Assembly (NCBI GenBank): GCA_023129325.1
Contig: JAGMCI010000012.1
Coordinates: 1 to 37,849, forward strand
Length of the DNA stretch: 37,849 nucleotides
Reading direction: 5' to 3'
From: Caldifarciminota bacterium
GTDB taxonomy: Bacteria > Hydrothermota > UBA3073 > JACQXS01 > JAGMCI01
Position 1 is the stretch's first letter; each line of letters begins with the position of its first letter. Position numbers and translations under genes: made by a program. Shown here piece after piece: positions 15,959 to 24,521 of this stretch. Below the pieces are notes generated by a model, which was not told where the DNA came from, made no database searches, and worked only from the letters and a program-made list of their open reading frames with translations.

Positions 15959-18216
15959 TAAAATGTTCTTCCCATTTGTAAATGAAACCCCCAGCTCTTT
16001 GGTTCTTTATCTATCCCGTAGCCAAAATCAAACCCCACAAGCCCCATCATTGGTATCTCTATCCTAACCCCCATGCCCACACTGCGTTTTAAATCTTGAA
16101 AGTTAGCTTCTTTAGCACATTCCCATGCATTGCCAGCATCAAAGAAAATGAGGGGATACATATTTTCTTCAAATGCCCATTTTAGTTCAACAGTAAATAA
16201 ACTGGCAAATTTGCCCCCTATTATTTCACCCTCTTTTTTAGGACCTATAGACCAATCCGAATAGCCTCTTAAGCCCCATGACCCCATGCCGCCGAGAACA
16301 AATCTCTCATACAAAGGAACATCAACCCGGGCATCATATCCTTCTACAATTCCAAATTTCCCTCTTAAGCCAAGCACTGTCCTCCACAACACTTTATGAT
16401 AAATAGAGGTCTCAAAAATCTCTTTATGATAATCTACGCTCCCACCTAAAATGCCACCCGAAAGCTCAAGTCTTATATCATTGCGAGTCCCAAGGGTCGG
16501 ATTAAGAAAGTTATCCCTTGAATCCCGTATGAATTCAAATGTAGATACACTTCTAATTTGCTTGCCCAAACTCTCTTTTATGTAAGAACTTAAGTATGCT
16601 GTATCCTCAGATGTTACATGCACCCGCTCAAGTTTATATGACACATACCCCTTTGCAAAAGGGAGTCTTGGAATAGGTCTGCTAAGTTTTATACTACCTC
16701 CGGTGCGTTGAGTATCATACCAGTATCTTGATTCTGTGGTATTGAATAAATCTAATCCTACACCAAGAGGAGTATCAAATACCCACGGCTTATGATATCC
16801 AATTTGCAGAGTCTGGAGTTTCTCCCCCTTCTGAAAATTGATATACAAATGCTCGCCCCGCCCCCGAAAATTAGGAGTTGAATACATAACATTACCTACA
16901 AATCCATATTTTGGGTAAAAACTAGCTCCAAGAGAAGCTTGACCAGCTGGCTTTTCTTCTACTTTTAAAATCAAGTCAATGTCTCCTTGGTCATTGACTC
17001 GTCTTGTATCAAGTGTTATATTCTTAAAAAACCCTAAATTAAATACCTTACGCTGCGACCTTATCAATTCCTTCCGCGATAAAATATCGCCAGGAAAAAT
17101 AGTAAGCTCACGCCGTATAACTTTATCGTGAGTCTTCGTATTGTCTTGAATAATAATCTTATGTATCCTTGCTGGATTACCCTCGCGAATCCTACAAGTA
17201 ATATCAATGAGTGAGTCCCTTACCTCTTCCACTGGCTCCACACTCACATAGAGATAGCCTCTATCTCCATAAAGTTCATATATTCCCTGTAAAGATTTCA
17301 TTAGCTTATCCTTTGAATAAGGCTCATAAGTTTTAAATTTTATTTCATCAATTAAATCAGCAATGCCAAGTACTTTATTCCCCTCAAAAGCTATCTCTCC
17401 AAATAAAAACTTTTTCCCTTCATCAATCTCAATATATATATTTAACCATTCCTTTCCACTTCCTACTTCATTATCAGAAACCACTCTCACATCCGCAATC
17501 TTACAACTCGGCCATCCACAGTCTTTATAAAATTCAATAATCCGTCCTGGGTCTTCCTCAAACTCTTCGCGGTTAAAGTTTCCTGAACGATACCAGCATT
17601 TCTCTTTATTCTTTAATTTGCCCTCGAGTTTCTTGTCCGTGAAAGCCCTATTGCCAAGAATTTCAATTTTCCGAATCTTTACTCGCCATCCTTCTGAAAT
17701 TAGATATTTAATTTTAAGTTCGCCATTACTTTCTGAGATACTATCTTCTATCTTTACCAAGTAATGACCTTTTTCTTCATAAGCTTTCCTGATTTTTACT
17801 TCGCCATCAAAAATGGCTTTCCCCGAACCAATAGCCCCTTCTTTTAACCCGCATATTTCAAGTAGCTTTTTGTCTTTGAATTTCTTATTCCCCTCAAATT
17901 CAATTCTTGAAATAATGGGACATTCCTTAACTACTACTGTAATCCTTGCTCCACCCCCTTCTTTTTCACGATTAATCTTTACATCCTCAAATAAACCAAG
18001 ACTATAAACTCGCTGTATCGCCAAAGTCACAGCATCTGGAGTTAGTTCATCCCCTATCTCTAAACCTGATGCGGCAATTATAAGCCCCGGGTCAACATTT
18101 TTCACTCCCTCGGCTTTAAGGTCAACAATTATCTCAGACCATAATAAAGTAGGAAGTAGCCAGTAGACAGTAAACAGTAGACATATTATTTTTTGAGTTC
18201 CTTTTAGTTTTACCAT
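15958..18216 (-). CDS. bamA: Outer membrane protein assembly factor BamA
   Basis: A 752-aa Omp85 protein that inserts beta-barrels into the outer membrane. A signal peptide (about 1-28) leads into consecutive POTRA domains (about 28-345, e.g. IIVDLKAEGVKNVDPGLI, ISRIEFEGNKKFKDKKL, VKIRKIEILGNRAF, KFLFGEIAFEGNKVL, ARIHKIIIQDNTKT). The 16-strand barrel follows and carries GLRGYSD, the L6 'RGF/Y' motif. The C-terminus MGRTF ends in Phe, as the barrel-targeting signal requires. The hydrophobic core of the signal peptide is translated from a heptamer repeat. The start has a GGGAAAAG ribosome binding site 18 nt after mltG. Confidence 0.97.
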   Translation of the reverse strand: MVKLKGTQKIICLLFTVYWLLPTLLWSEIIVDLKAEGVKNVDPGLIIAASGLEIGDELTPDAVTLAIQRVYSLGLFEDVKINREKEGGGARITVVVKECPIISRIEFEGNKKFKDKKLLEICGLKEGAIGSGKAIFDGEVKIRKAYEEKGHYLVKIEDSISESNGELKIKYLISEGWRVKIRKIEILGNRAFTDKKLEGKLKNKEKCWYRSGNFNREEFEEDPGRIIEFYKDCGWPSCKIADVRVVSDNEVGSGKEWLNIYIEIDEGKKFLFGEIAFEGNKVLGIADLIDEIKFKTYEPYSKDKLMKSLQGIYELYGDRGYLYVSVEPVEEVRDSLIDITCRIREGNPARIHKIIIQDNTKTHDKVIRRELTIFPGDILSRKELIRSQRKVFNLGFFKNITLDTRRVNDQGDIDLILKVEEKPAGQASLGASFYPKYGFVGNVMYSTPNFRGRGEHLYINFQKGEKLQTLQIGYHKPWVFDTPLGVGLDLFNTTESRYWYDTQRTGGSIKLSRPIPRLPFAKGYVSYKLERVHVTSEDTAYLSSYIKESLGKQIRSVSTFEFIRDSRDNFLNPTLGTRNDIRLELSGGILGGSVDYHKEIFETSIYHKVLWRTVLGLRGKFGIVEGYDARVDVPLYERFVLGGMGSWGLRGYSDWSIGPKKEGEIIGGKFASLFTVELKWAFEENMYPLIFFDAGNAWECAKEANFQDLKRSVGMGVRIEIPMMGLVGFDFGYGIDKEPKSWGFHLQMGRTF
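18148..18182 (-). repeat. Heptamer array encoding the BamA signal peptide
   Basis: Five plus-strand units (AGTAGGA, AGTAGCC, AGTAGAC, AGTAAAC, AGTAGAC) are translated on the minus strand as LLFTVYWLLPTL, the BamA signal core. Confidence 0.9.
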
Positions 18217-18227
18217 CTTTTCCCTTG

Positions 18228-18255
18228 CTACTAACTACTGACTACTAACTACTTT
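18228..18255 (-). repeat. Heptamer array at the mltG 3' end
   Basis: Four plus-strand heptamers (CTACTAA, CTACTGA, CTACTAA, CTACTTT). They encode the last residues of MltG (VVSSQ) and contain its TAG stop codon. Confidence 0.85.
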
Positions 18256-19242
18256 ATTTCTAACTTTCCTTTTTGCTAATTTGTGCTCTTTAAGATTTCT
18301 CGAGAATATATGTTTGCCATTGCCTCTTGCTACAAAATAGTAATAATTTGTTTCTGCTGGCCATAATGCAGCTCTAATAGAACGAACCCCAGGTGAGCAT
18401 ATAGCACCCGGAGGAAGTCCCGGGTGTAAGTAAGTATTGTATGGAGAAGGAGTCCTGACATCCTTGTAAGTGAGACGCGACTTATGTTCCTGCAAAATGT
18501 ATTGGACCGTAGCATCACACTGTAGAGCCCATTTATTCCTGAGTCTATTATGATAGACACTTGCTATAATTGGTTTTTCTGAATCACATACTGCCTCTTT
18601 CTCAATAATAGAAGCAAAAATTACTGCCTCTTCAAGAGTAAAACTTATTGAGTTTGCCTGAGCCTTGAGTTCTGGTGTAAAAACCTGGAAGAATCGGGCT
18701 ACCATCTCGCAGATTACATCGCGGGATTTTGCTTTATGAGGGATAAAATAAGTCGCTGGAAAAAGAAATCCCTCAAGTGATTTAGCCTGAATATCAAAAG
18801 TCTTTATATAAGAAGTATCAAATGCAAGTTTAAGAAACTCTTCTTTATCCACTCCTCCTTTTTTCCAGAATAACCATGCAATCTCACCAAGAATAGCTCC
18901 TTCAGGAATTGTAACTTTAATCTCAGCAGTCTTGCCCTCAATAAGCATTCTCAAAACCTTTCTGATTGAAGAGGGAGTCTTAAACCGATAATATCCAGCT
19001 TTAATTTTACGGTCATTATTTGTTAATCTTGCCCAAATCTTAAATAAGAATGGATGCTTTATCACTCCCTGAGCATGAAGTTCGGTTGCCACTTGAGTTA
19101 AATTCCCACCAGATTCTATATTTATTCCGACTTCCACTCCATGGACTTCGGCGAGCGTTTCGGCTGACTCAACGGAAGCCTCAGTCGAGCCGTGAAGGCC
19201 GTGGTAAACCACATTTGCCAAGAGAATAAATAATAAAATCAT
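18235..19242 (-). CDS. mltG: Endolytic murein transglycosylase MltG
   Basis: A 335-aa YceG-like protein that cleaves nascent glycan strands at the inner membrane. An N-terminal membrane helix (2-13) is followed by the LysM-like region (GINIESGGNLTQVATELHAQGVI), then the catalytic domain with Glu214 in ASIIEKEA and the hallmarks SVYHNRL, LQCDATVQY, SPYNTY and GLPPGAICSPG. Residues about 14-34 (HGLHGSTEASVESAETLAEVH) are an unusual insert translated from a 66-nt palindromic element right after the helix. The C-terminus is translated from a heptamer repeat. It has a sigma-70 promoter ending 8 nt before the ATG and no ribosome binding site. Confidence 0.96.
   Translation of the reverse strand: MILLFILLANVVYHGLHGSTEASVESAETLAEVHGVEVGINIESGGNLTQVATELHAQGVIKHPFLFKIWARLTNNDRKIKAGYYRFKTPSSIRKVLRMLIEGKTAEIKVTIPEGAILGEIAWLFWKKGGVDKEEFLKLAFDTSYIKTFDIQAKSLEGFLFPATYFIPHKAKSRDVICEMVARFFQVFTPELKAQANSISFTLEEAVIFASIIEKEAVCDSEKPIIASVYHNRLRNKWALQCDATVQYILQEHKSRLTYKDVRTPSPYNTYLHPGLPPGAICSPGVRSIRAALWPAETNYYYFVARGNGKHIFSRNLKEHKLAKRKVRNKVVSSQ
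19139..19204 (-). repeat. 66-nt nested palindrome inside mltG
   Basis: Outer arms CCATGGACTTC (19139-19149) and GAAGGCCGTGG (19194-19204) pair at 9 of 11 positions. The inner arms CGGCTGACT (19161-19169) and AGTCGAGCCG (19183-19192) pair with one bulge. It is GC-richer than its surroundings. Sixty-six nt adds 22 codons without a frameshift. Confidence 0.8.
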
Positions 19243-19250
19243 TAGAAAGT

Positions 19251-19279
19251 ATTATATTGCAGAGACTTCAGTTTGTCAA
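19251..19279 (-). promoter_or_regulatory. mltG/bamA promoter, predicted leaderless
   Basis: On the minus strand TTGACA (19279-19274), a 17-nt spacer and TATAAT (19256-19251). The -10 ends 8 nt before the mltG ATG, so the transcript should begin at or just before the start codon. Confidence 0.8.
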
Positions 19280-19284
19280 GAAAT

Positions 19285-19408
19285 AAGTTTGCCACAAAGA
19301 CACAAAGACACAAAGTTATACATTTTCTACGGGGCTTCAGCCCACGGTTTTGTCCCGATTTGTCGGGATTAAACCCTCATCCGCCTCAGGCGGAAAAGCT
19401 GGGTAGAA
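19285..19408. repeat. Octamer repeat and CTAC/GTAG-bracketed palindromes
   Basis: Three near-identical octamers (ACACAAAG) at about 19292-19315 are followed by a segment opening CTACGGGG and closing TGGGTAG. The segment contains hairpins GGCTTCAGCC, TCCCGAT/CGGGATT-like and the palindrome CCGCCTCAGGCGG. It fills most of the gap between mltG and the PBP1A gene. Confidence 0.7.
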
Positions 19409-19412
19409 TAAT

Positions 19413-21482
19413 TTAAAATTCTGGTTTAGGTGTTTTTGAATCAAGGCGTTCAAATTTTCCAAACTCCTTTGCAGATTCTTGAGTAAGTGGACCATGGAGA
19501 TTGCAAATTTCAGTAGGTTCAGTCCCTTTAATAAAGATTTCCTCTCGTGTATGTTTACAAAATGGGCTTGCGAGTTTTCCTGATTTTTCACATATTTTTC
19601 TATGCACGACTCCTGGTGGCACTTCAAATATCTCCACTGGTTGAGATTTTAAAGCTTGTTTCATAAAATCTGTCCATATTGGGAGGGCAAATTTTGCTCC
19701 TGTTGCATTTTTACCAATTCTTTTCATCTGGTCATATCCAACCCAAACTCCACAAACAAGGGAGGGAGTGAAACCAACGAACCAGGCATCAGCACAATTA
19801 TTAGTTGTCCCTGTTTTTCCTGCAGCTGGGAGATTGAAGCCCAAGGAGCGTGCACTGATAGCTGTTCCTTCATCAAGAACACTTTGCATAAGACTTATTA
19901 CTAAATAAGCAAGTTCTCGTGGTATAACTTGCTCTTTGAACTCAAAGTGTTCGTATAAAACTTCGTCATTCTCTTTGATTACTTTTTTTATCATAAACGG
20001 TGTTGTTCTGCTCCCTTCGGTTGCTAATGTAGCAAAAGCCGATACCATATCAAGGAGTGTTACTGAGTTAGCCCCGATAGCAAGCGATATTACAGGCTCA
20101 AGCTTTGAAGTTATACCCATTCTCTTAGCATATCCGAGTACTTTTTTTGGTCCAATTTTCATAATAAGTCTAACTGCAACAAGGTTTCTTGAAAGGGCTA
20201 ATCCTTTACGCAAGGTAATAGGTCCAAGGAATTTTTGGTCATAGTTATGAGGGGAATAAATTGTATCTCCGGCCTCCACAACAATGGGAGCGTCAAGCAT
20301 AATTGAAGCCGGTGTATAACCTGAGCCAAATGCAGCGAGCCAGGTAAATGGCTTGAAAGAAGAGCCGGGTTGACGTTTTGCCTGCAAAGCCCTATTAAAC
20401 ATACTTTCTCTAAAATCTCGTCCTCCAACGAGTGCAAGTATTTCTCCGGTTTTAGGGTCTAAAGAGAGAAGTGCGACTTGCAAAGGGGCAAGAGTATCTT
20501 TTCTGCCAGAGGCGGATGTGCCTCCGGCACAAATTTGATGGATTGTCTCGAGTTTATCAAGCATTTCATTAACTGATTTTTCGGCTATTTTTTGCAAATC
20601 AAGGTCTAAGGTAGTGTAAATGCTTGTACCACTTCTATAAAGTAAATCCGGTCCAAACTTAGCCATTGTCCAATTCTTTACCTCTTCTATAAAATATAAT
20701 CCAAATCTCTCCCGCACCTGCTTTTCAATAATTCCGAGAGGAGCATTTTTCGCCCTTTCTGCCTCTTCATTTGATATCATTCTATCTTCTGCCATTAATG
20801 TGAGGACAAGCGACCTTCTTTCCAGTGCTTGTGTTGGATGAAGGAAAGGATTATACTTAGCTGGTGTTCTTGGGAGTCCTGCGAGCAAAGCACATTCTGG
20901 GAGTATAAGCTCTTGGACATTTTTCCCGAAGTAGCACTGTGATGCGGCTTCTACTCCATAAGCTCCATTTCCATAATAAATTTGATTAAGGTAGAGTTCT
21001 ATAATCTCGGACTTTAGATAAGTTTGTTCAATTCGTATAGCAAGAAGGATTTCTTTAATTTTCCTAAATAAAGTTCTTTCTCTTGTAAGGAATAAGCTTC
21101 TTGCCAATTGTTGTGTTATTGTTGATGTTGCCTGTATAGCTTTTTGTCTTAGGACACTAAAAGTAATTGCCCTAATAATTCCTAATAAGTCAATTCCATG
21201 ATGACGATAGAATTTCTTATCTTCAGTTGAAAGAGTGGCATCTATAAGGAGCTTTGGCATATTGCTGAGAAGCACAGGAATTCTTCTTTCTTGATAAAAC
21301 TCATAGAGAAGCTTAAGATTCCTATCATAAACCTTTGTGATTTGAAAAGGAGTATATTTCTCAAGAGAAGATAAAGGAGGAAGTGTTTTATTGACTGTAT
21401 GAACAAGTGATACTCCAAAACCAGTTAAAAACCCATAAATTCCAATGATTATAAATACGGTTTTTTTAATTGGTGTGGTCAT
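19413..21482 (-). CDS. mrcA: Class A penicillin-binding protein (PBP1A-like)
   Basis: A 689-aa bifunctional peptidoglycan synthase. The N-terminal membrane helix (about 8-28) is followed by a GT51 transglycosylase with catalytic Glu87 (LSTEDKKFYRHHGID), STITQQLARSL and YLNQIYYGNGAYGVEAAS. The transpeptidase domain has Ser374 in SSFK, SRN in ALSRNLVAVRL, and KTGTT. Residues about 318-327 (CAGGTSASGR) come from a palindrome (GCC..AGGC/GCCT..GGC) in a loop at the domain border. The start overlaps the pyrD stop by 1 nt (TGATG). Confidence 0.95.
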   Translation of the reverse strand: MTTPIKKTVFIIIGIYGFLTGFGVSLVHTVNKTLPPLSSLEKYTPFQITKVYDRNLKLLYEFYQERRIPVLLSNMPKLLIDATLSTEDKKFYRHHGIDLLGIIRAITFSVLRQKAIQATSTITQQLARSLFLTRERTLFRKIKEILLAIRIEQTYLKSEIIELYLNQIYYGNGAYGVEAASQCYFGKNVQELILPECALLAGLPRTPAKYNPFLHPTQALERRSLVLTLMAEDRMISNEEAERAKNAPLGIIEKQVRERFGLYFIEEVKNWTMAKFGPDLLYRSGTSIYTTLDLDLQKIAEKSVNEMLDKLETIHQICAGGTSASGRKDTLAPLQVALLSLDPKTGEILALVGGRDFRESMFNRALQAKRQPGSSFKPFTWLAAFGSGYTPASIMLDAPIVVEAGDTIYSPHNYDQKFLGPITLRKGLALSRNLVAVRLIMKIGPKKVLGYAKRMGITSKLEPVISLAIGANSVTLLDMVSAFATLATEGSRTTPFMIKKVIKENDEVLYEHFEFKEQVIPRELAYLVISLMQSVLDEGTAISARSLGFNLPAAGKTGTTNNCADAWFVGFTPSLVCGVWVGYDQMKRIGKNATGAKFALPIWTDFMKQALKSQPVEIFEVPPGVVHRKICEKSGKLASPFCKHTREEIFIKGTEPTEICNLHGPLTQESAKEFGKFERLDSKTPKPEF

Positions 21483-22384
21483 CAGAAGTTTCTTGAGCCG
21501 ATAAGTTTTTTAAGAGATTTGATTCCCTGCCGCTCACAGTAATTTTTAATTCCACTTAATATTTCTACTCCAGCATTGGGATTAACAAAATTAACTGTTC
21601 CAAGTTCTATCGCACTTGCACCTGTTACAATAAATTCTAAAGCATCTTGAGTTGTCATTATGCCACCTATTCCTATAATAGGTATTTTACAGACTTGACT
21701 CACCTTATATACATAATAAAGAGCAACTGGCTTTACACAAGGACCTGAAAGTCCACCTGTTATACTACCAAGTTCAGAGAGTTTTGTTTCAAGGTTAATT
21801 TTAAGTCCGTAAATTGTATTTATAAGTGAAATAGCATCTGCACCCTCATTTTCTGCAGCAAGAGCTAAAGATTGTATATTAGATACATTAGGAGAAAGTT
21901 TAATTATTATAGGTTTTGAAGTTGCCTTTCTCATTTTTGATGTTAACTCTTCTAAAACTTGAGGCTCTTTGCCAAACTCAATACTGCCTTTTTTGACATT
22001 TGGGCAGGATACATTTATCTCAAAACCACTAACAGGAGTATTTTCAAACCTTTTGATTACCTCTATATATTCATCTTGAGTTTTGCCAGCCACACTCACA
22101 ATAACAGGGATATTAAGAGAGAGAAAACCAGGCAATTTTTCCTCAATAAATTTTTGGGCACCAGGATTTTCAATACCTATAGAATTAAGCATTCCAGTGG
22201 AAGTTTCAACTGTTCTTGGTAGAGGATTACCAATAGTTGACATAGGAGTAATAGATTTTGTAATTATAGCTCCTAATTTTTTAAGATTTGTAAATTCTTT
22301 TTGCTCCGGTCCCGAAGTTCCAGATGCAAGAATAACAGGATTCTTGAGTCTCAAATTACCAATTTTTATAGACAAATTAATCAT
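21482..22384 (-). CDS. pyrD: Dihydroorotate dehydrogenase B, catalytic subunit
   Basis: A 300-aa class 1B enzyme oxidising dihydroorotate to orotate, with FMN. It opens with SIKIGNLRLKNPVILASGTSG. The catalytic base is Cys127 in FEINVSCPN, and IGIGGIMTTQDALEFIVTGASA is the FMN phosphate site. Class 1B pairs with PyrK, encoded immediately upstream with a 1-nt overlap (TAATG), so electrons flow to NAD. PBP1A follows with another 1-nt overlap. Confidence 0.97.
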   Translation of the reverse strand: MINLSIKIGNLRLKNPVILASGTSGPEQKEFTNLKKLGAIITKSITPMSTIGNPLPRTVETSTGMLNSIGIENPGAQKFIEEKLPGFLSLNIPVIVSVAGKTQDEYIEVIKRFENTPVSGFEINVSCPNVKKGSIEFGKEPQVLEELTSKMRKATSKPIIIKLSPNVSNIQSLALAAENEGADAISLINTIYGLKINLETKLSELGSITGGLSGPCVKPVALYYVYKVSQVCKIPIIGIGGIMTTQDALEFIVTGASAIELGTVNFVNPNAGVEILSGIKNYCERQGIKSLKKLIGSRNF

Positions 22385-23178
22385 TAAATTTCTATCTCAT
22401 TTGCCCAGAATACAGGACCATCTTTACACACATACTTATATCCATTCTTTGAACTTACAGCACATCCAAGACAAACCCCAATCCCACAAGCCATATGTCC
22501 TTCCAAAGATAACTGGCAAGGTATTTTATGTTTAATCGCATAATCTCTCACAAATTTAAGCATTGGAAAAGGACCACAGGCAAAGATAACTGAGAAGTGA
22601 GAAGTAGGAAGTGAGAAGTGAGAAGTGAGAAGGTCAGTAACAAGTCCCTTTTTTCCAGAAGAACCATCTTCAGTGGCAATAAGTAACTTGCCTAATTTTG
22701 AAAATTCAGTCTTGCATAAAAGCTGTGATTTACTTTTTGCTCCTATAAGAATGGTCAAATTTTTCTCCTTTTCTTGAGTTGCCAAAAAGTAAAGAGGCGC
22801 TATGCCAATCCCTCCCGCTAACAAGGTAAGGTTTTTATAATTTTTAGTCTCAAATCCATTCCCAAGTGGTCCAATTACATCAAGTTCTTCCCCTTGCTTA
22901 TAATGTGAGAGAATTTTTGTGCCTAATCCTACCACTTTATAAATAATTTTAAATTTATTCTTATCCACACCGTGGATACTGAAAGGCCTACGTAGCAAAG
23001 GCTCATAAGAATTTGTTACTCTTATACTAACAAATTGTCCCGGTTTTGCAGTTTTGGCAATGTGCTGGTCTTCAAGGGTTAACAAGAAAACGTCGTTCCC
23101 GTCCCGACTCCGTCCCGCTTCGCTTGTCGGAGCGGGGTGAAATCGGGGTTTAATCTCCTCATTCTTTATTACTTTCAT
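22384..23178 (-). CDS. pyrK: Dihydroorotate dehydrogenase electron transfer subunit
   Basis: A 264-aa FAD/[2Fe-2S] subunit passing electrons from PyrD to NAD. The FAD motif RRPFS is at 64-68, the NAD-site motif is LLAGGIGIAPLYFLA, and cluster ligands are Cys231, Cys236, Cys239 and Cys251. Two segments are repeat-derived. Residues about 12-27 (RFHPAPTSEAGRSRDG) come from a GC-rich palindrome and lengthen the N-terminus between the first strand and VFLLTLED. Residues 183-195 (LLTSHFSLPTSHF) come from five heptamers just before the VIFACGPFPM strand. The start lies inside the upstream TPR gene (20-nt overlap). Confidence 0.96.
   Translation of the reverse strand: MKVIKNEEIKPRFHPAPTSEAGRSRDGNDVFLLTLEDQHIAKTAKPGQFVSIRVTNSYEPLLRRPFSIHGVDKNKFKIIYKVVGLGTKILSHYKQGEELDVIGPLGNGFETKNYKNLTLLAGGIGIAPLYFLATQEKEKNLTILIGAKSKSQLLCKTEFSKLGKLLIATEDGSSGKKGLVTDLLTSHFSLPTSHFSVIFACGPFPMLKFVRDYAIKHKIPCQLSLEGHMACGIGVCLGCAVSSKNGYKYVCKDGPVFWANEIEI
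22596..22630 (-). repeat. Heptamer array inside pyrK
   Basis: Five plus-strand units: AGTGAGA, AGTAGGA, AGTGAGA, AGTGAGA, AGTGAGA. On the minus strand they read SHFSLPT in the PyrK frame. Confidence 0.9.
23098..23147 (-). repeat. GC-rich palindrome in the 5' part of pyrK
   Basis: CCCGCT pairs with AGCGGG around a loop containing cgcttgtcgg. Outer CCCGA/TCGGG arms enclose it. It is far richer in GC than the gene around it and is translated in frame as part of an N-terminal insert. Confidence 0.7.
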
Positions 23179-24457
23179 TTTTTAATCTTAAAATAGCTTT
23201 TCCCGCTGACTCAGCATATTGGGTATCAGGAAAATCATTTACTACCTTTTCATAAGCCTCAAGAGCTTTAATTTCATCTTTTTTTTCATATTCCAAAATC
23301 CAGGCGATTGAGTAAGCAGATTTTGGAGCATATTCACTTTGAGGAAAATTCTGAATTACTATTTCATATTCCTTGAGTGCCTCATCAATTTTTTTAAATT
23401 CCAGAAAATAGAGTTCAGCAAGTAAGAATTGCGTCTTGGCAAGGGCCTCTACACGGGTTGTATCCTGAACTTTTTCTCTGTATGAGGTTAACTTCCCAAT
23501 TCTTGAGGCTCTAAAAAGAGCATCCTGAGCAATTTCTGGTCCTTTTACTTTTTGATAATATTCTCTTGCTTTCTCAAGGTTTAATGAGTCCTCTTCATAT
23601 ATAACACCTAACTCATATAATGCAGTAGGAGAATTTTCAATAGCCTCTAAAGTTTCAATCGCTTTTTCAAACATACCTAATGTTCTATAACATAGTGCTA
23701 TTTTTAGCTCCAGGTCTTCATTATTTTCAGCAATGCCACGAAGAGCAATAAATCCCTGAAGTGCTTCCTCGGGTTTGCCAAGAGAGAGAAGAGCATTCCC
23801 AATTGACATTGAGAGTTCAAAACTTGCCTGACGGCAGTCAGGTTTACCTGAAGTAGATTGAGTCTTGAATTTTAACGCCTCTTTATAATTTTCAAGAGCA
23901 AGGTCAAAAAACTTTAATGAGTCATAAGAAATGCCTATTATTGTAAATATTTCTCTTCTAAAGTTGGATTTCGGAAAATTGTCAAGGAAAACTTTGCCAA
24001 ATTCTACCGTATTCTCATAATCTTTAGACAGAAAATACGAGCTTATTACCAATTTGGTTGCCTCTTCTTTATCCTCTTCAACTTCTTCAAGAATACATCT
24101 GGCTTCAGAGTAATCACCCTCTTTAATATAGGCTTTACCAAGCTCTAAACGACTTTTATCCGCCAATCTATGCTCTGGATAATAAGCCCTGAGTTCCTCA
24201 AATTTTCGGACCGCATGACCGTATTCACCCTTTTCTAAAAAACACTTGCCCATAAGAAATAAAGCATCCGGCACCCACTTACACTTTGGATGATATGTTA
24301 TTAGCTTCTCACACCTTTGAATAGACTTATCAAGCTTCTCTTTATTAGGAGGAGTGTCTTGCATTGCATTTTTATAGTATCTCTTGGCATTGTAAAAGGT
24401 GTTATAATAAGCACATCCTGAAATAATAAATAAAAGAAATAAGGGCCATCTCTTCAT
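23159..24457 (-). CDS. TPR-repeat lipoprotein, BamD-like
   Basis: A 432-aa protein starting MKRWPLFLLFIISGC (lipidation Cys at 15), then AYYNTFYNAKRYYKNAM, a motif I associate with TPR lipoproteins of FCB-type bacteria. At least eight tetratricopeptide units follow (e.g. PDALFLMGKCFLEKGEYGHAVRKFEEL, SRLELGKAYIKEGDYSEARCIL, SAYSIAWILEYEKKDEIKALEAYEKVV). The overall look is BamD/YfiO-like, which would fit with bamA further along, but the length is greater. A small palindrome (CCTGAC/GTCAGG) codes KPDCRQ between two units. The frame extends seven codons upstream through a GTG in repeat DNA; I prefer the ATG before the signal peptide. Confidence 0.75.
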   Translation of the reverse strand: MKRWPLFLLFIISGCAYYNTFYNAKRYYKNAMQDTPPNKEKLDKSIQRCEKLITYHPKCKWVPDALFLMGKCFLEKGEYGHAVRKFEELRAYYPEHRLADKSRLELGKAYIKEGDYSEARCILEEVEEDKEEATKLVISSYFLSKDYENTVEFGKVFLDNFPKSNFRREIFTIIGISYDSLKFFDLALENYKEALKFKTQSTSGKPDCRQASFELSMSIGNALLSLGKPEEALQGFIALRGIAENNEDLELKIALCYRTLGMFEKAIETLEAIENSPTALYELGVIYEEDSLNLEKAREYYQKVKGPEIAQDALFRASRIGKLTSYREKVQDTTRVEALAKTQFLLAELYFLEFKKIDEALKEYEIVIQNFPQSEYAPKSAYSIAWILEYEKKDEIKALEAYEKVVNDFPDTQYAESAGKAILRLKNESNKE

Positions 24458-24464
24458 TGCTTTT

Positions 24465-24521
24465 TGCCACAAAGTCACGAGGTTTCTTTTCTTTGTGTCT
24501 TAATGACTTCGTGGCTATCTT
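24465..24521. repeat. CACAAAG/CTTTGTG foldback repeat
   Basis: Contains 'gccacaaagtcacgagg' and, inverted, 'cttcgtggc' with 'ctttgtgtctt' between them. It lies exactly where the V-ATPase gene series stops and the next operon starts. Confidence 0.6.
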
